Source: JACJXF01 sp964404825
Lineage (GTDB): Bacteria > Bacteroidota > Bacteroidia > Bacteroidales > GCA-2748055
Length of the DNA: 64,000 bases
NCBI GenBank assembly: GCA_964404825.1
Contig: CAYOLQ010000004.1
Span: 1-64,000, forward strand
Direction: 5' to 3'
Made by a program: the position numbers and the translations under genes. Below, one piece after another: positions 53,659 through 61,654 of the stretch. Every line of letters starts with the position of its first letter. The stretch's first letter is position 1. The notes under the pieces were generated by a model, which worked only from the letters and a program-made list of their open reading frames with translations, made no database searches and was not told where the DNA came from.

Positions 53659-54689
53659 TATAAACTCTCACTAATTCGTTTTGTTGATTCCCTGATTACA
53701 AGGTCTGTCTTGAGTACTTCGGTTTGAGGTTTAAAGTTTTCGATACCTGTTTCAATCCTGTGCAGCAGTATTTTCGCGGCAGTTTGTCCCATCTGAAAAC
53801 CGTGTTGACTTACGGTTGACATAGGGGGATCGGTTACTGTTGATACAAGACCGTCGGTAAATCCGACAACTGAAACATCTTCGGGTACGCGCTTATTCAA
53901 TCGTTTAAGAACTTTAAGAACGCCTGCGGCAGTGAGGTCATTAACTGCAAAAATTGCGTCAGGAGGGTTGGCCAGAGCCATAACCTTTCCAGTGGTTTCT
54001 ATCGCTTCGTTATGTGTATCGCATTTTATAATAAGTTCATCATCAATACAGATTCCGTTTTTTTCAAGAGCAGAAATATAGCCACGCTGCCTCAGGTAAC
54101 CTATCTTAAGGTGCTGAGGGGCAGCAAAATGAGCAATACGGCGGCAGCCGGTTTTTATTAGATACTCAACAGCCTCAAAGGCTCCTGTGAAGTCGTCAAC
54201 AACAACCTTATCGGTTTCCAGCTCATCGGTTACCCTGTCGAAAAGCACCAATGGAATTTCATTATCCATGAGCTCTTTAAAATGAGAGAATTTTGTGGTC
54301 GTTTTTGAGAGGGATACAAGTACTCCGTCGACCCGACTGGCGAGCAATGCCTGAACATTGAGCAGTTCACGATCATAGCTTTCATTCGACTGAAAGATCA
54401 TCACGTTATATCCGGCTTTAATAGCCTCTTCCTCAATGCCCGAGATTACGGATGAAAAGAAATGATGAACCATTTCGGGTACAATCACACCAATGATATT
54501 TGTTTTTCGGCTTCTCAGGCTCAGGGCTACAGCGTTAGGTTTATATTTTAGTTTTTCAACCAGGTCCCTGACCTGAATTTTTGTCTGTGGACTTATATCC
54601 GGATGGTCTTTCAGTGCACGGGAAACCGTAGAGGGAGAGATTCCCAGCTCACGGGCGATATCTTTTATGGTTACGGGATGGGTTTTCAT
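53658..54689 (-). CDS. LacI-family transcriptional regulator of the maltose/starch locus
   Basis: 343 residues. HTH TIKDIARELGISPSTVSRALKDHPDIS at the N-terminus and hinge KPNAVALSLRSRKTN, then a periplasmic-binding-like ligand domain (about 60-335). LacI-type regulators often control sugar utilisation. It stands between the MFS-GH65 operon and susC, and a candidate operator is present before both, so it probably senses maltose or a glucan fragment. Known Sus loci of Bacteroides use SusR instead. Confidence 0.92.
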   Translation of the reverse strand: MKTHPVTIKDIARELGISPSTVSRALKDHPDISPQTKIQVRDLVEKLKYKPNAVALSLRSRKTNIIGVIVPEMVHHFFSSVISGIEEEAIKAGYNVMIFQSNESYDRELLNVQALLASRVDGVLVSLSKTTTKFSHFKELMDNEIPLVLFDRVTDELETDKVVVDDFTGAFEAVEYLIKTGCRRIAHFAAPQHLKIGYLRQRGYISALEKNGICIDDELIIKCDTHNEAIETTGKVMALANPPDAIFAVNDLTAAGVLKVLKRLNKRVPEDVSVVGFTDGLVSTVTDPPMSTVSQHGFQMGQTAAKILLHRIETGIENFKPQTEVLKTDLVIRESTKRISESL

Positions 54690-54747
54690 GGAGTTTTAGA
54701 GTAGATAAAGGTAGTTAATTTGGGATAGAAAAAGAATAGGTGGTTTT

Positions 54748-54786
54748 GTAACGGGGTAACGGGGTAACGAGGTAACGGGGTTACGT
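54748..54786 (+). repeat. Left GTAACGGG minisatellite
   Basis: About five units of GTAACGGG or close variants, such as GTAACGAG. Complementary to the block at 55239-55350. Confidence 0.8.
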
Positions 54787-54873
54787 ACGAGGGACGGGGT
54801 TTTTAATTTTATTTTGATTTGCTGGCTGATTAATTAATCTCTTATGACATTAAGTGTAAAAGAAATATGAATT

Positions 54874-55236
54874 ATGACTTTTACTAAATGTCACGAGGAT
54901 CTTGAACTTTGGAAAACTTCCATCCTCCTTGTTAAAGAGATTTACATTGTTACAAAAGCTTTTCCCCAAGAAGAAAAATATGTCCTTGTATCACAGATGA
55001 GAAGATCAGCTATATCAATTCCTTCAAATATTGCTGAAGGAGCGGGCCGTAAATCTCAAAAAGAATTTATAAGATTCTTAAGTATTTCACTGGGTTCATT
55101 AACTGAATTAGAAACGCAATTAATTATTTCTAAGGAACTTAACTATATTCAAGATATTGCAGACACCAGAATTAAGATTAAGAAAATAAGAATAATGACA
55201 TCCTCCCTAATCAAAAAACTTTCAAGTTCATTATAA
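54874..55236 (+). CDS. Four-helix-bundle (S23-like) protein
   Basis: 120 residues. The motif ELWKTSILLVKEIY, the SQMRRSAISIPSNIAEGAGRKSQKEFIRFLSISLGSLTELETQL stretch and four helices are those of the S23/four-helix-bundle family (TIGR02436). The same fold is found in ORFs of 23S rRNA intervening sequences and in Avd of diversity-generating retroelements; no reverse transcriptase is near. RNA binding is a reasonable guess. It is the only gene in the inverted-repeat cassette. Confidence 0.85.
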   Translation: MTFTKCHEDLELWKTSILLVKEIYIVTKAFPQEEKYVLVSQMRRSAISIPSNIAEGAGRKSQKEFIRFLSISLGSLTELETQLIISKELNYIQDIADTRIKIKKIRIMTSSLIKKLSSSL

Positions 55237-55238
55237 TT

Positions 55239-55350
55239 CCGTCACCCCGTTACCTCGTTACTTCGTTACCCCGTTACTTTGTTACCCGTCACCCCGTTAC
55301 TTCGTTACCCCGTTACTTTGTTACCCGTCACCCCGTTACCCCGTCACCCA
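55239..55350 (-). repeat. Right CGTTACCC minisatellite, inverted relative to the left one
   Basis: About twelve CGTTACCC-like units, with a higher-order period near 39 bases (CCCGTCACCCCGTTAC...TTTGTTAC). Immediately downstream of the four-helix-bundle stop. Confidence 0.8.
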
Positions 55351-55396
55351 GTTTCAAAACCACCTGCTCCAAAACATATCCAAAAACCCCCCATTG

Positions 55397-55410
55397 CAAA
55401 CGATTGCGGA
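55397..55410. promoter_or_regulatory. Putative LacI-family operator 2 upstream of susC
   Basis: CAAACGATTGCGGA, identical over 14 bases to 53316-53329 and extended on the left to TTGCAAACGATTGC, which is close to the palindromic LacI consensus with a CG centre. Half-sites (CGATTGCG) follow at 55413-55420. About 165 bases before the susC start. Confidence 0.6.
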
Positions 55411-55573
55411 GTCGATTGCGTGGATTTTTGGCCATTTCAGGCGGCGGTTGTGCATGCAAAAATAGCAGAATGTCATAATTTGCATACCGGTTTAAAAAAA
55501 CCATTTTTGAAATTTCGGGAAAGTTTCAGAGATCTATCAAATTGCTAATATTAACTCTTCAAAACCTAAAAAA

Positions 55574-58519
55574 ATGAAGCAACGTATTTGCCCATTGTGG
55601 AAAACGTTCCTTTTGTTTCTGATGTTCTTACCCTTTCAGCTCTTTGGGCAGGTAAATACCATTTCAGGATTAGTTACCGACAAAGAAAGTGGATTTCCTC
55701 TACCGGGTGTAACAATAATTATAAAGGGAAGTACCTCAGGTACAGTAACGGACATCGACGGAACTTATTCAATCAATGCATCATCTGATCAGACTCTTGT
55801 TTATTCATTTATCGGATATACTACAACAGAAATTCCGGTATTGGATAATCTGATTCTGAATGTCGCCTTAACCGAAGAAACACAATCTCTGGATGAGGTG
55901 ATGGTAATTGGTTACGGAACACAAAAGAAAAGTGATAAAACCGGAGCGGTTGCTCAGGTTTCAGCAGATGAAATGACAGGCGGTGTAATAACCGATCCCA
56001 TGCAGGCTATTCAGGGACAGATTGCCGGTGTTATGATCACCAAAAAAGGAGGAGACCCAAATGCAGGATTTGCTGTTAAGATTCGCGGAGCTTCCGGATT
56101 TGATTCCAATACACAACCTTTATATGTTGTTGATGGTGTTCCCGGAGTTGATCCCACGACAATCTCACCGGAAGACATTGAAACTTTTAACGTGTTGAAA
56201 GATGCCTCCTCAACGGCTATTTATGGATCTCAGGGTTCAAACGGGGTAATTCTGATTACCACCAAGTCGGGAGTATCGTCAAAAAACGTTTTACAACTGA
56301 ACGTAAAAGTATCGGCAGAAACAGCTGCCAACAGACTCGATCTTCTTACAGCTGATGAAGTTCGCCAGTTTGCAAGCGATAACGGATTAGTATTTGTGGA
56401 TGGTAATGCCGACACTGACTGGCAGGATGCTATTTTCAGAACAGGTCTTTCAACCACATATAATATGAATTATTCAGGAGGGAACGAAAAAACCAATTAT
56501 TATGTTTCCGGAACACAATCGAACTGGACCGGAATTCTTGAAGGCACAGAGAAAGAAAGAAGTATTGGTAAAATTAATCTTACCCAGAAAGCTCTAAATG
56601 ATAAGCTGATTATTTCATCCAGCATCTCAGGAACTTTTGAAAAAAATGATTATGAGGATTATAATGGTTATGGATTAAAAGATATTCTATATCAGGCTTA
56701 TTCCAGAAACCCTACGGATCCTATTTACAATGCTGACGGCAGTTATTATCAGGTTAAGCGGGAGTTTAACTATGTCAATCCCCTTGCAACTATTAATGAA
56801 GTTCAGAATGTCAGGGATGCCAAAAGATTTTTTGGAAGCCTGAAGGCTGATCTTACCATTGCCAAAGGTCTTGTTGGAACCGTAAATCTGGGCTATACCC
56901 GCGATGATCATGAAAATCAGATCTTCGAGCCGCGCGAATCATGGGCATCAACAACCAGTGGTAAAGCTAAAAGATCGTATGACAATAAAAGCAAGAAACT
57001 TTTAGAATCATATCTAACCTATAGTAAAACATACAGCAATATCCACAATCTGGATATGGTTGTCGGACACTCATGGCAGGAAACCAACAGTGACGGTTTT
57101 GGAGTAACCGCATTAAATGCAAATTCAGATTTTATGGGAGCTGATAATCTGGGTTCTCTGGTTCTGCTTGACCGGGACGGAACAACTTCATACAGGAACA
57201 TGTCAAGGCTTATCGGGTTCTTCGGAAGAGCTCAATATAATTACGCAAGCAAATATTATGCAAGTGCTTCAATACGTCGCGACGGTTCAACTAAATTCGG
57301 AAAAAACAACCAGTGGGGCTGGTTTCCAACAGCTGCAGTAGGCTGGACGATTCACAGAGAGGCTTTTATGCAGGATCTGGATTTTATAAGCAACCTGAAA
57401 TTAAGAGCTTCTTATGGCGTTTCCGGAAATCAGGAAATTGGAGAATACCGGAGCAAGACAATTATTATTGCATCGGGAACAGCCACTGATCCGGAATCGG
57501 GAAGTACAGTTATCAATTTCCCGCCTGACTGGAACAGTAATCCGGATCTGAAATGGGAGCAGACAAAAGAGGTTAACATTGGTCTTGATTTTGGGATTAT
57601 TAATAACCGGATCAGTGGTACCCTGGAGCTGTATCAGAAAAAAACCAGCGACTTACTTGGTCAGTTTATTGTGCCTGTTCCGCCAAACGTTGCCAGAATC
57701 AAATGGGGCAATGCCGGAAGCATGGAAAACAAAGGAGTTGAATTACTATTACAGGTGTTTGCTGTTGACCGGAATAATTTCAAGTGGAAAACCAATATCA
57801 ATGCTGCACACAACCAGCAAACCATGCTGGATTTGGGTGGACGTGTTGCTGAAGGAGACGTAAGGAAGGAAGGATATATCAGCGGTCGTGGTCTGACCGG
57901 TTCATGGGTTCTGGGTATAATGGCCGGCGAAAGCCTTGGTTCATTTTATCTTCCTGTTTATACCGGTATGGTTGGTGGTAAAATGACGTATCGCTCCAAT
58001 TCAGGAGGATATACAGACATTATAGCAGACGCAAAAAGAGAAATTGTTGGCACCGCACTTCCGGACCTTGAACTGGGATGGTCCAATTATCTGACTTTTT
58101 ACAAGCGCTGGAATCTTGACTTTTCATTCAGGGCAATGCTTGGGAATGAGGTTTATAATGCAACCAGGATGTTATTTGATTATCCCGGGGATTTCCCCAG
58201 TTTAAATAAACTTCCTGATGCAATCGACTGGTATAACCAGGGACGTAAAAGTCCGGCTCAGGAATCTGATTTATATATTGAAAACGCATCATTCCTCCGT
58301 CTCGATTACCTGGCACTGTCTTACAATGTAAATGCTGCAAGCATAAAATGGCTTAGCAACCTCAAATTCTCTGTTGCCGGGAACAACCTTTTTGTTCTCA
58401 CTAATTATTCAGGGATAGATCCTGAAACAAGTATAGACGGATTAAATTTTGGTATCGATCAATATAACACATATCCCAAAACAAGATCGATTACCTTTGG
58501 AATAAACGCAAGTTTTTAA
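55574..58519 (+). CDS. SusC/RagA-family TonB-linked outer-membrane transporter
   Basis: 981 residues. Signal peptide, a carboxypeptidase-like domain (GLVTDKESGFPLPGVTIIIKG... near 30-110), the SusC box with VIGYGTQKKSDKTGAVAQVS, the plug and a 22-strand barrel ending in ITFGINASF. Imports malto-oligosaccharides with SusD. Its neighbours (SusD, SusE/F, amylase, maltose phosphorylase) define a starch or alpha-glucan substrate. A LacI-type site lies upstream. Confidence 0.95.
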   Translation: MKQRICPLWKTFLLFLMFLPFQLFGQVNTISGLVTDKESGFPLPGVTIIIKGSTSGTVTDIDGTYSINASSDQTLVYSFIGYTTTEIPVLDNLILNVALTEETQSLDEVMVIGYGTQKKSDKTGAVAQVSADEMTGGVITDPMQAIQGQIAGVMITKKGGDPNAGFAVKIRGASGFDSNTQPLYVVDGVPGVDPTTISPEDIETFNVLKDASSTAIYGSQGSNGVILITTKSGVSSKNVLQLNVKVSAETAANRLDLLTADEVRQFASDNGLVFVDGNADTDWQDAIFRTGLSTTYNMNYSGGNEKTNYYVSGTQSNWTGILEGTEKERSIGKINLTQKALNDKLIISSSISGTFEKNDYEDYNGYGLKDILYQAYSRNPTDPIYNADGSYYQVKREFNYVNPLATINEVQNVRDAKRFFGSLKADLTIAKGLVGTVNLGYTRDDHENQIFEPRESWASTTSGKAKRSYDNKSKKLLESYLTYSKTYSNIHNLDMVVGHSWQETNSDGFGVTALNANSDFMGADNLGSLVLLDRDGTTSYRNMSRLIGFFGRAQYNYASKYYASASIRRDGSTKFGKNNQWGWFPTAAVGWTIHREAFMQDLDFISNLKLRASYGVSGNQEIGEYRSKTIIIASGTATDPESGSTVINFPPDWNSNPDLKWEQTKEVNIGLDFGIINNRISGTLELYQKKTSDLLGQFIVPVPPNVARIKWGNAGSMENKGVELLLQVFAVDRNNFKWKTNINAAHNQQTMLDLGGRVAEGDVRKEGYISGRGLTGSWVLGIMAGESLGSFYLPVYTGMVGGKMTYRSNSGGYTDIIADAKREIVGTALPDLELGWSNYLTFYKRWNLDFSFRAMLGNEVYNATRMLFDYPGDFPSLNKLPDAIDWYNQGRKSPAQESDLYIENASFLRLDYLALSYNVNAASIKWLSNLKFSVAGNNLFVLTNYSGIDPETSIDGLNFGIDQYNTYPKTRSITFGINASF

Positions 58520-58531
58520 AATTTTAGAGCT

Positions 58532-60022
58532 ATGAAGAAAGTAATATATATATTTTCCTTTTTACTGATAGGCAGTATGTCTTGTACAGATCTTACAGAA
58601 GATTTGTACGATAAGATACCTGCTGATTTGTATCCGGAAAACGATCTGCAGCTTGCAACTCTTGCTGTACCCGGCTATGCTGCATTCAGGCCACTCGTTG
58701 ATGACGAGGGCTGGTGGTACCTTGCTCAGGAAATAACCTCAGATGAATTATGCGCACCAACCCGTGATGCCGACTGGGACGATGGTGGGAAATGGAGGGT
58801 AATGCATCAGCATGCCTGGAGTAATGATGTTGAGGGTGTAAACAATATGTGGGGAAGGCTTTACGAAGCTACAACGACCTGCAACATAAAATCCGATTTC
58901 TTAAAAGCATTACCTCCGAGCGATGATATTGCTAAAAAAATCGCTGAACTTGATGTATTGCGGTCCATGTATTATTATCTGCTTATCGATAACTTTGGCG
59001 ATGTTCCATACCTTACAACCACTATTGATGTTCCTGAAAAACCCTTCCGTCAGCACCGGGGCGCCATCTGGGACAGTATTGTAAGTACTCTGGAATCATC
59101 CCTCCCTAAGTTACAAAATGTGGATAAAAAGTACCTTGCAACACGATCGCTGGCATTCAGCCTTCTTGCAAAACTTTACCTCAATGCTGAAATTTATACT
59201 GGCACCCCGCAATGGGAGAAGGCCGGCGCATATTGCGATAGTGTTATTAACACCGGGTTTTATTCATTTGATCCGGATCCGCAGGGACCTTTTGTTACAG
59301 ACAATGAAACCAATCCTGAAATTATCTTTTCTATTCCTTATGATGAAAATGAATTCAAAGGATTTAGGATTCATATGCGGAGCCTTCATTATCAGAGTAA
59401 TCTCACCTTCGATATGCCGGTTGGCCCGTGGAATGGATTTGCAACACTCGAAAGCCACTATAACTCATACGAGAATGGCGATATCAGAAAGGAAAAATTC
59501 TTCCTCGCAGGTGCACAGAAAGATTCCAAAGGTGCGGTTATTCTGGATGCCGTTGCAGCGGTTCCCCTTTTCTTTTCACCCGTTATTCCTGCACTTCGAA
59601 TGGACGCAACTTTTACAACTGCACAAATCAGAATGTCAGGGGTCAGACCTTTTAAATATGTTGTTAAAAAGGGAGCAATTGAAAACTTAAGTAACGATTT
59701 CGTTGTTTTCCGCATTACCGACATATATTTAATGAAAGCTGAAGCCGAAATCAGAATGGGCAGAAACGGAGACGATTGGATCAATCCGATTCGGGAAAGG
59801 GCCGAAGTTTCTGATTTTACAAATGCTACCCTTACGCAGCTTTTAGCAGAGAGAGGCCGTGAATTATTCATGGAAGGCCACCGTCGTCAGGATCTTATCC
59901 GTTTTGGTGAATTTGGAAAAGCATGGTGGGAAAAACCCGTATCCGATGCAAGCAGAGAAACCTTCCCGATTCCAAAATGGGCAACTGATGCAAATGAGAA
60001 TTTATTAAGTGATCCTCAGTAA
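58532..60022 (+). CDS. SusD/RagB-family surface glycan-binding lipoprotein
   Basis: 496 residues. Lipobox MSC (C18), then LTEDLYDKIPADLYPENDLQLATLAVPGYAAF and TPR-like helices, with the C-terminal RMGRNGDDWINPIRERAEV...LLAERGRELFMEGHRRQDLIRFGEFGKAW signature of SusD. It caps the SusC transporter and binds oligosaccharides at the cell surface. Twelve bases after susC. Confidence 0.95.
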   Translation: MKKVIYIFSFLLIGSMSCTDLTEDLYDKIPADLYPENDLQLATLAVPGYAAFRPLVDDEGWWYLAQEITSDELCAPTRDADWDDGGKWRVMHQHAWSNDVEGVNNMWGRLYEATTTCNIKSDFLKALPPSDDIAKKIAELDVLRSMYYYLLIDNFGDVPYLTTTIDVPEKPFRQHRGAIWDSIVSTLESSLPKLQNVDKKYLATRSLAFSLLAKLYLNAEIYTGTPQWEKAGAYCDSVINTGFYSFDPDPQGPFVTDNETNPEIIFSIPYDENEFKGFRIHMRSLHYQSNLTFDMPVGPWNGFATLESHYNSYENGDIRKEKFFLAGAQKDSKGAVILDAVAAVPLFFSPVIPALRMDATFTTAQIRMSGVRPFKYVVKKGAIENLSNDFVVFRITDIYLMKAEAEIRMGRNGDDWINPIRERAEVSDFTNATLTQLLAERGRELFMEGHRRQDLIRFGEFGKAWWEKPVSDASRETFPIPKWATDANENLLSDPQ

Positions 60023-60067
60023 TATAAATAAACCGAACAATTATTTTTAACAAAAAACCAAAATCCT

Positions 60068-61531
60068 ATGAAAGTTAAATTTTTTAGATCAACTCTGAAA
60101 TTCGCAATTATGGCATTTGTGGCAAGTATTGCCCTTGTTGCCTGCGATCCAAAAGAAGATGAACCTAATGAACCTATCGTCCTCGATGGTATCTATATTA
60201 AAACAGCATCTGCTACACTTGCTGATCTGGATACTAAAGTGAGACTTGCCGTAACAAAAAATGAAGTACTACAGGAAGACAGAGCGGCACTTGTTGAAAT
60301 TTATATGGCCGTTGAAGCATCCAATGGTTTCAGTCTTTATGAAGTTGCCGGTTCAGCTAAGAAGACTTATGGTCCTGCTGCTGATTTTGCTATGGTAGAA
60401 ACCGCAAACCTCGATGTTGAAGAACCAAAAGAGGGATTGTGGAAAGGTAGTTATGAAGAATCAACTACCCTCTTTACTGTTCCTGAAGACGGATTGTATC
60501 ACATTGTAATTGACACCGAATTGAAAAAAGTGGCTATTGCAAGGGTTATCTGGGGTCTTATTGGTGGCGCAACTCCCGGTGGCTGGAGCGACAATACTCC
60601 AATGACAGCTACTTTCAACACTACCAAAATGGATTTTATTGTTGAGGATGTAACCATGCTCGAAAATGAATACAAATTCCGTTATTCAAATGGCTGGAAA
60701 ATCGTTCTTGATACCGAACTTGATTTAGGCGGTGGTAAAAAAGGTGTAAAAGTTAACACCAACTTTGGTGGAGCTCTTACTGCACTGGTACCCGGTGGAG
60801 CAAATATTGCAAATGCTGAGTACGCTGTTTATAAATTCACCATGACATGGGAATTAGGTGTTGGTACAAAAGTTGTTGCATTGAAAACCGGCGAAGCCGA
60901 ACCGCTTCCTGAATATCCTGAAAACCTTTATATGATCGGTGCTTCAATTGGTGGTTGGGATTGGGCATCTATTAATATTCCTATGATTCCTGTTCATTCA
61001 CATCCGAATGCATTCTGGAGAATTGTATATATCGACGCAGCAGCTGCTGACCCCGGTATTAAATTTGCTCCCGGAAGAGAGTGGGTAGGTGACTTTGGTG
61101 TTGCTGATAACTCAAATCCAGGTGTAAAAGATTACCTCAAAGGTACCAACAACCTTATGCCTCCTGCAGAATCAGGTTATTATATGGTATGGATTGACCT
61201 CGAAAGGGATTCAATTTCTGTTGCACAGGCAGAAGTTTACCTTATTGGTACAGCAGCCGGATCATGGGATGCAGCACTTCCAGCAAACAAATTTACTGTT
61301 GACAATGCAAATAGTGTCCTTACCATTACCAAGGACCTGGTTGCAGACAACCTGAGAATGCATGCATGGCACAAATGGCATTATGACTGGTGGCAGCATG
61401 AATTCAATATTCTCGGTGGTAACATTGAATACCGCGGAACAGGTGGTGATCAGGCAGCAGTTCCTGTATCAGCCGGAACAGCTACTATCAGCCTTAACTT
61501 TAAAGCAGGTACAGGCACTATTGTTCAGTAA
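60068..61531 (+). CDS. SusE/SusF-family starch-binding outer-membrane lipoprotein
   Basis: 487 residues. Lipobox VAC (C26) with an Asp at +2 (C-D), then beta-sandwich domains: LYMIGASIGGWDWASIN near 300 and VYLIGTAAGSWDAALPANKFTV near 400 are the carbohydrate-binding repeats of SusE/F. Binds starch at the cell surface and holds it for the amylase. Follows susD by 45 bases. Confidence 0.9.
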   Translation: MKVKFFRSTLKFAIMAFVASIALVACDPKEDEPNEPIVLDGIYIKTASATLADLDTKVRLAVTKNEVLQEDRAALVEIYMAVEASNGFSLYEVAGSAKKTYGPAADFAMVETANLDVEEPKEGLWKGSYEESTTLFTVPEDGLYHIVIDTELKKVAIARVIWGLIGGATPGGWSDNTPMTATFNTTKMDFIVEDVTMLENEYKFRYSNGWKIVLDTELDLGGGKKGVKVNTNFGGALTALVPGGANIANAEYAVYKFTMTWELGVGTKVVALKTGEAEPLPEYPENLYMIGASIGGWDWASINIPMIPVHSHPNAFWRIVYIDAAAADPGIKFAPGREWVGDFGVADNSNPGVKDYLKGTNNLMPPAESGYYMVWIDLERDSISVAQAEVYLIGTAAGSWDAALPANKFTVDNANSVLTITKDLVADNLRMHAWHKWHYDWWQHEFNILGGNIEYRGTGGDQAAVPVSAGTATISLNFKAGTGTIVQ

Positions 61532-61573
61532 TTCATGTCATCTGCCTGAGGCAGACTGATTTTATAAACTTTT

Positions 61574-61631
61574 AACCGCGAAGCGCGCAGGGTAATTTTC
61601 ACTCAGCGAGCTTTGCGGTTACTGTTTTTTT
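61574..61631 (+). terminator. Hairpin with T run between SusE/F-like and amylase genes
   Basis: Arms AACCGCGAAGC (61574-61584) and GCTTTGCGGTT (61610-61620), ten of eleven paired, followed by a run of T. It may partly stop transcription before the amylase or act as an internal processing site. The stem resembles the GCAAAG repeats at 53.4 kb. Confidence 0.6.
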
Positions 61632-61654
61632 TAATGATTTTTATACCATTGGTT

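Larger units (their letters stand above)
54738..55365. mobile_element. Cassette with four-helix-bundle gene, terminal inverted repeats and GTAACGGG minisatellites
   Basis: Perfect 11-bp ends: AGGTGGTTTTG (54738-54748) and CAAAACCACCT (55355-55365). Inside the left end are GTAACGGG-like units (54748-54786); inside the right end their complements CGTTACCC (55239-55350). The only gene within is the four-helix-bundle protein (54874-55236). No transposase and no target-site duplication were found. Transcribed as RNA, the two repeat blocks could pair and close the cassette into a long stem. Confidence 0.6.

Noticed and set aside
54874..55236. Avd protein of a diversity-generating retroelement
   Set aside because: Same fold family, but no reverse transcriptase, template repeat or variable repeat was found nearby.
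55279..55548. Open frame of 89 codons
   Set aside because: Its first half is simply the translation of the CGTTACCC minisatellite.
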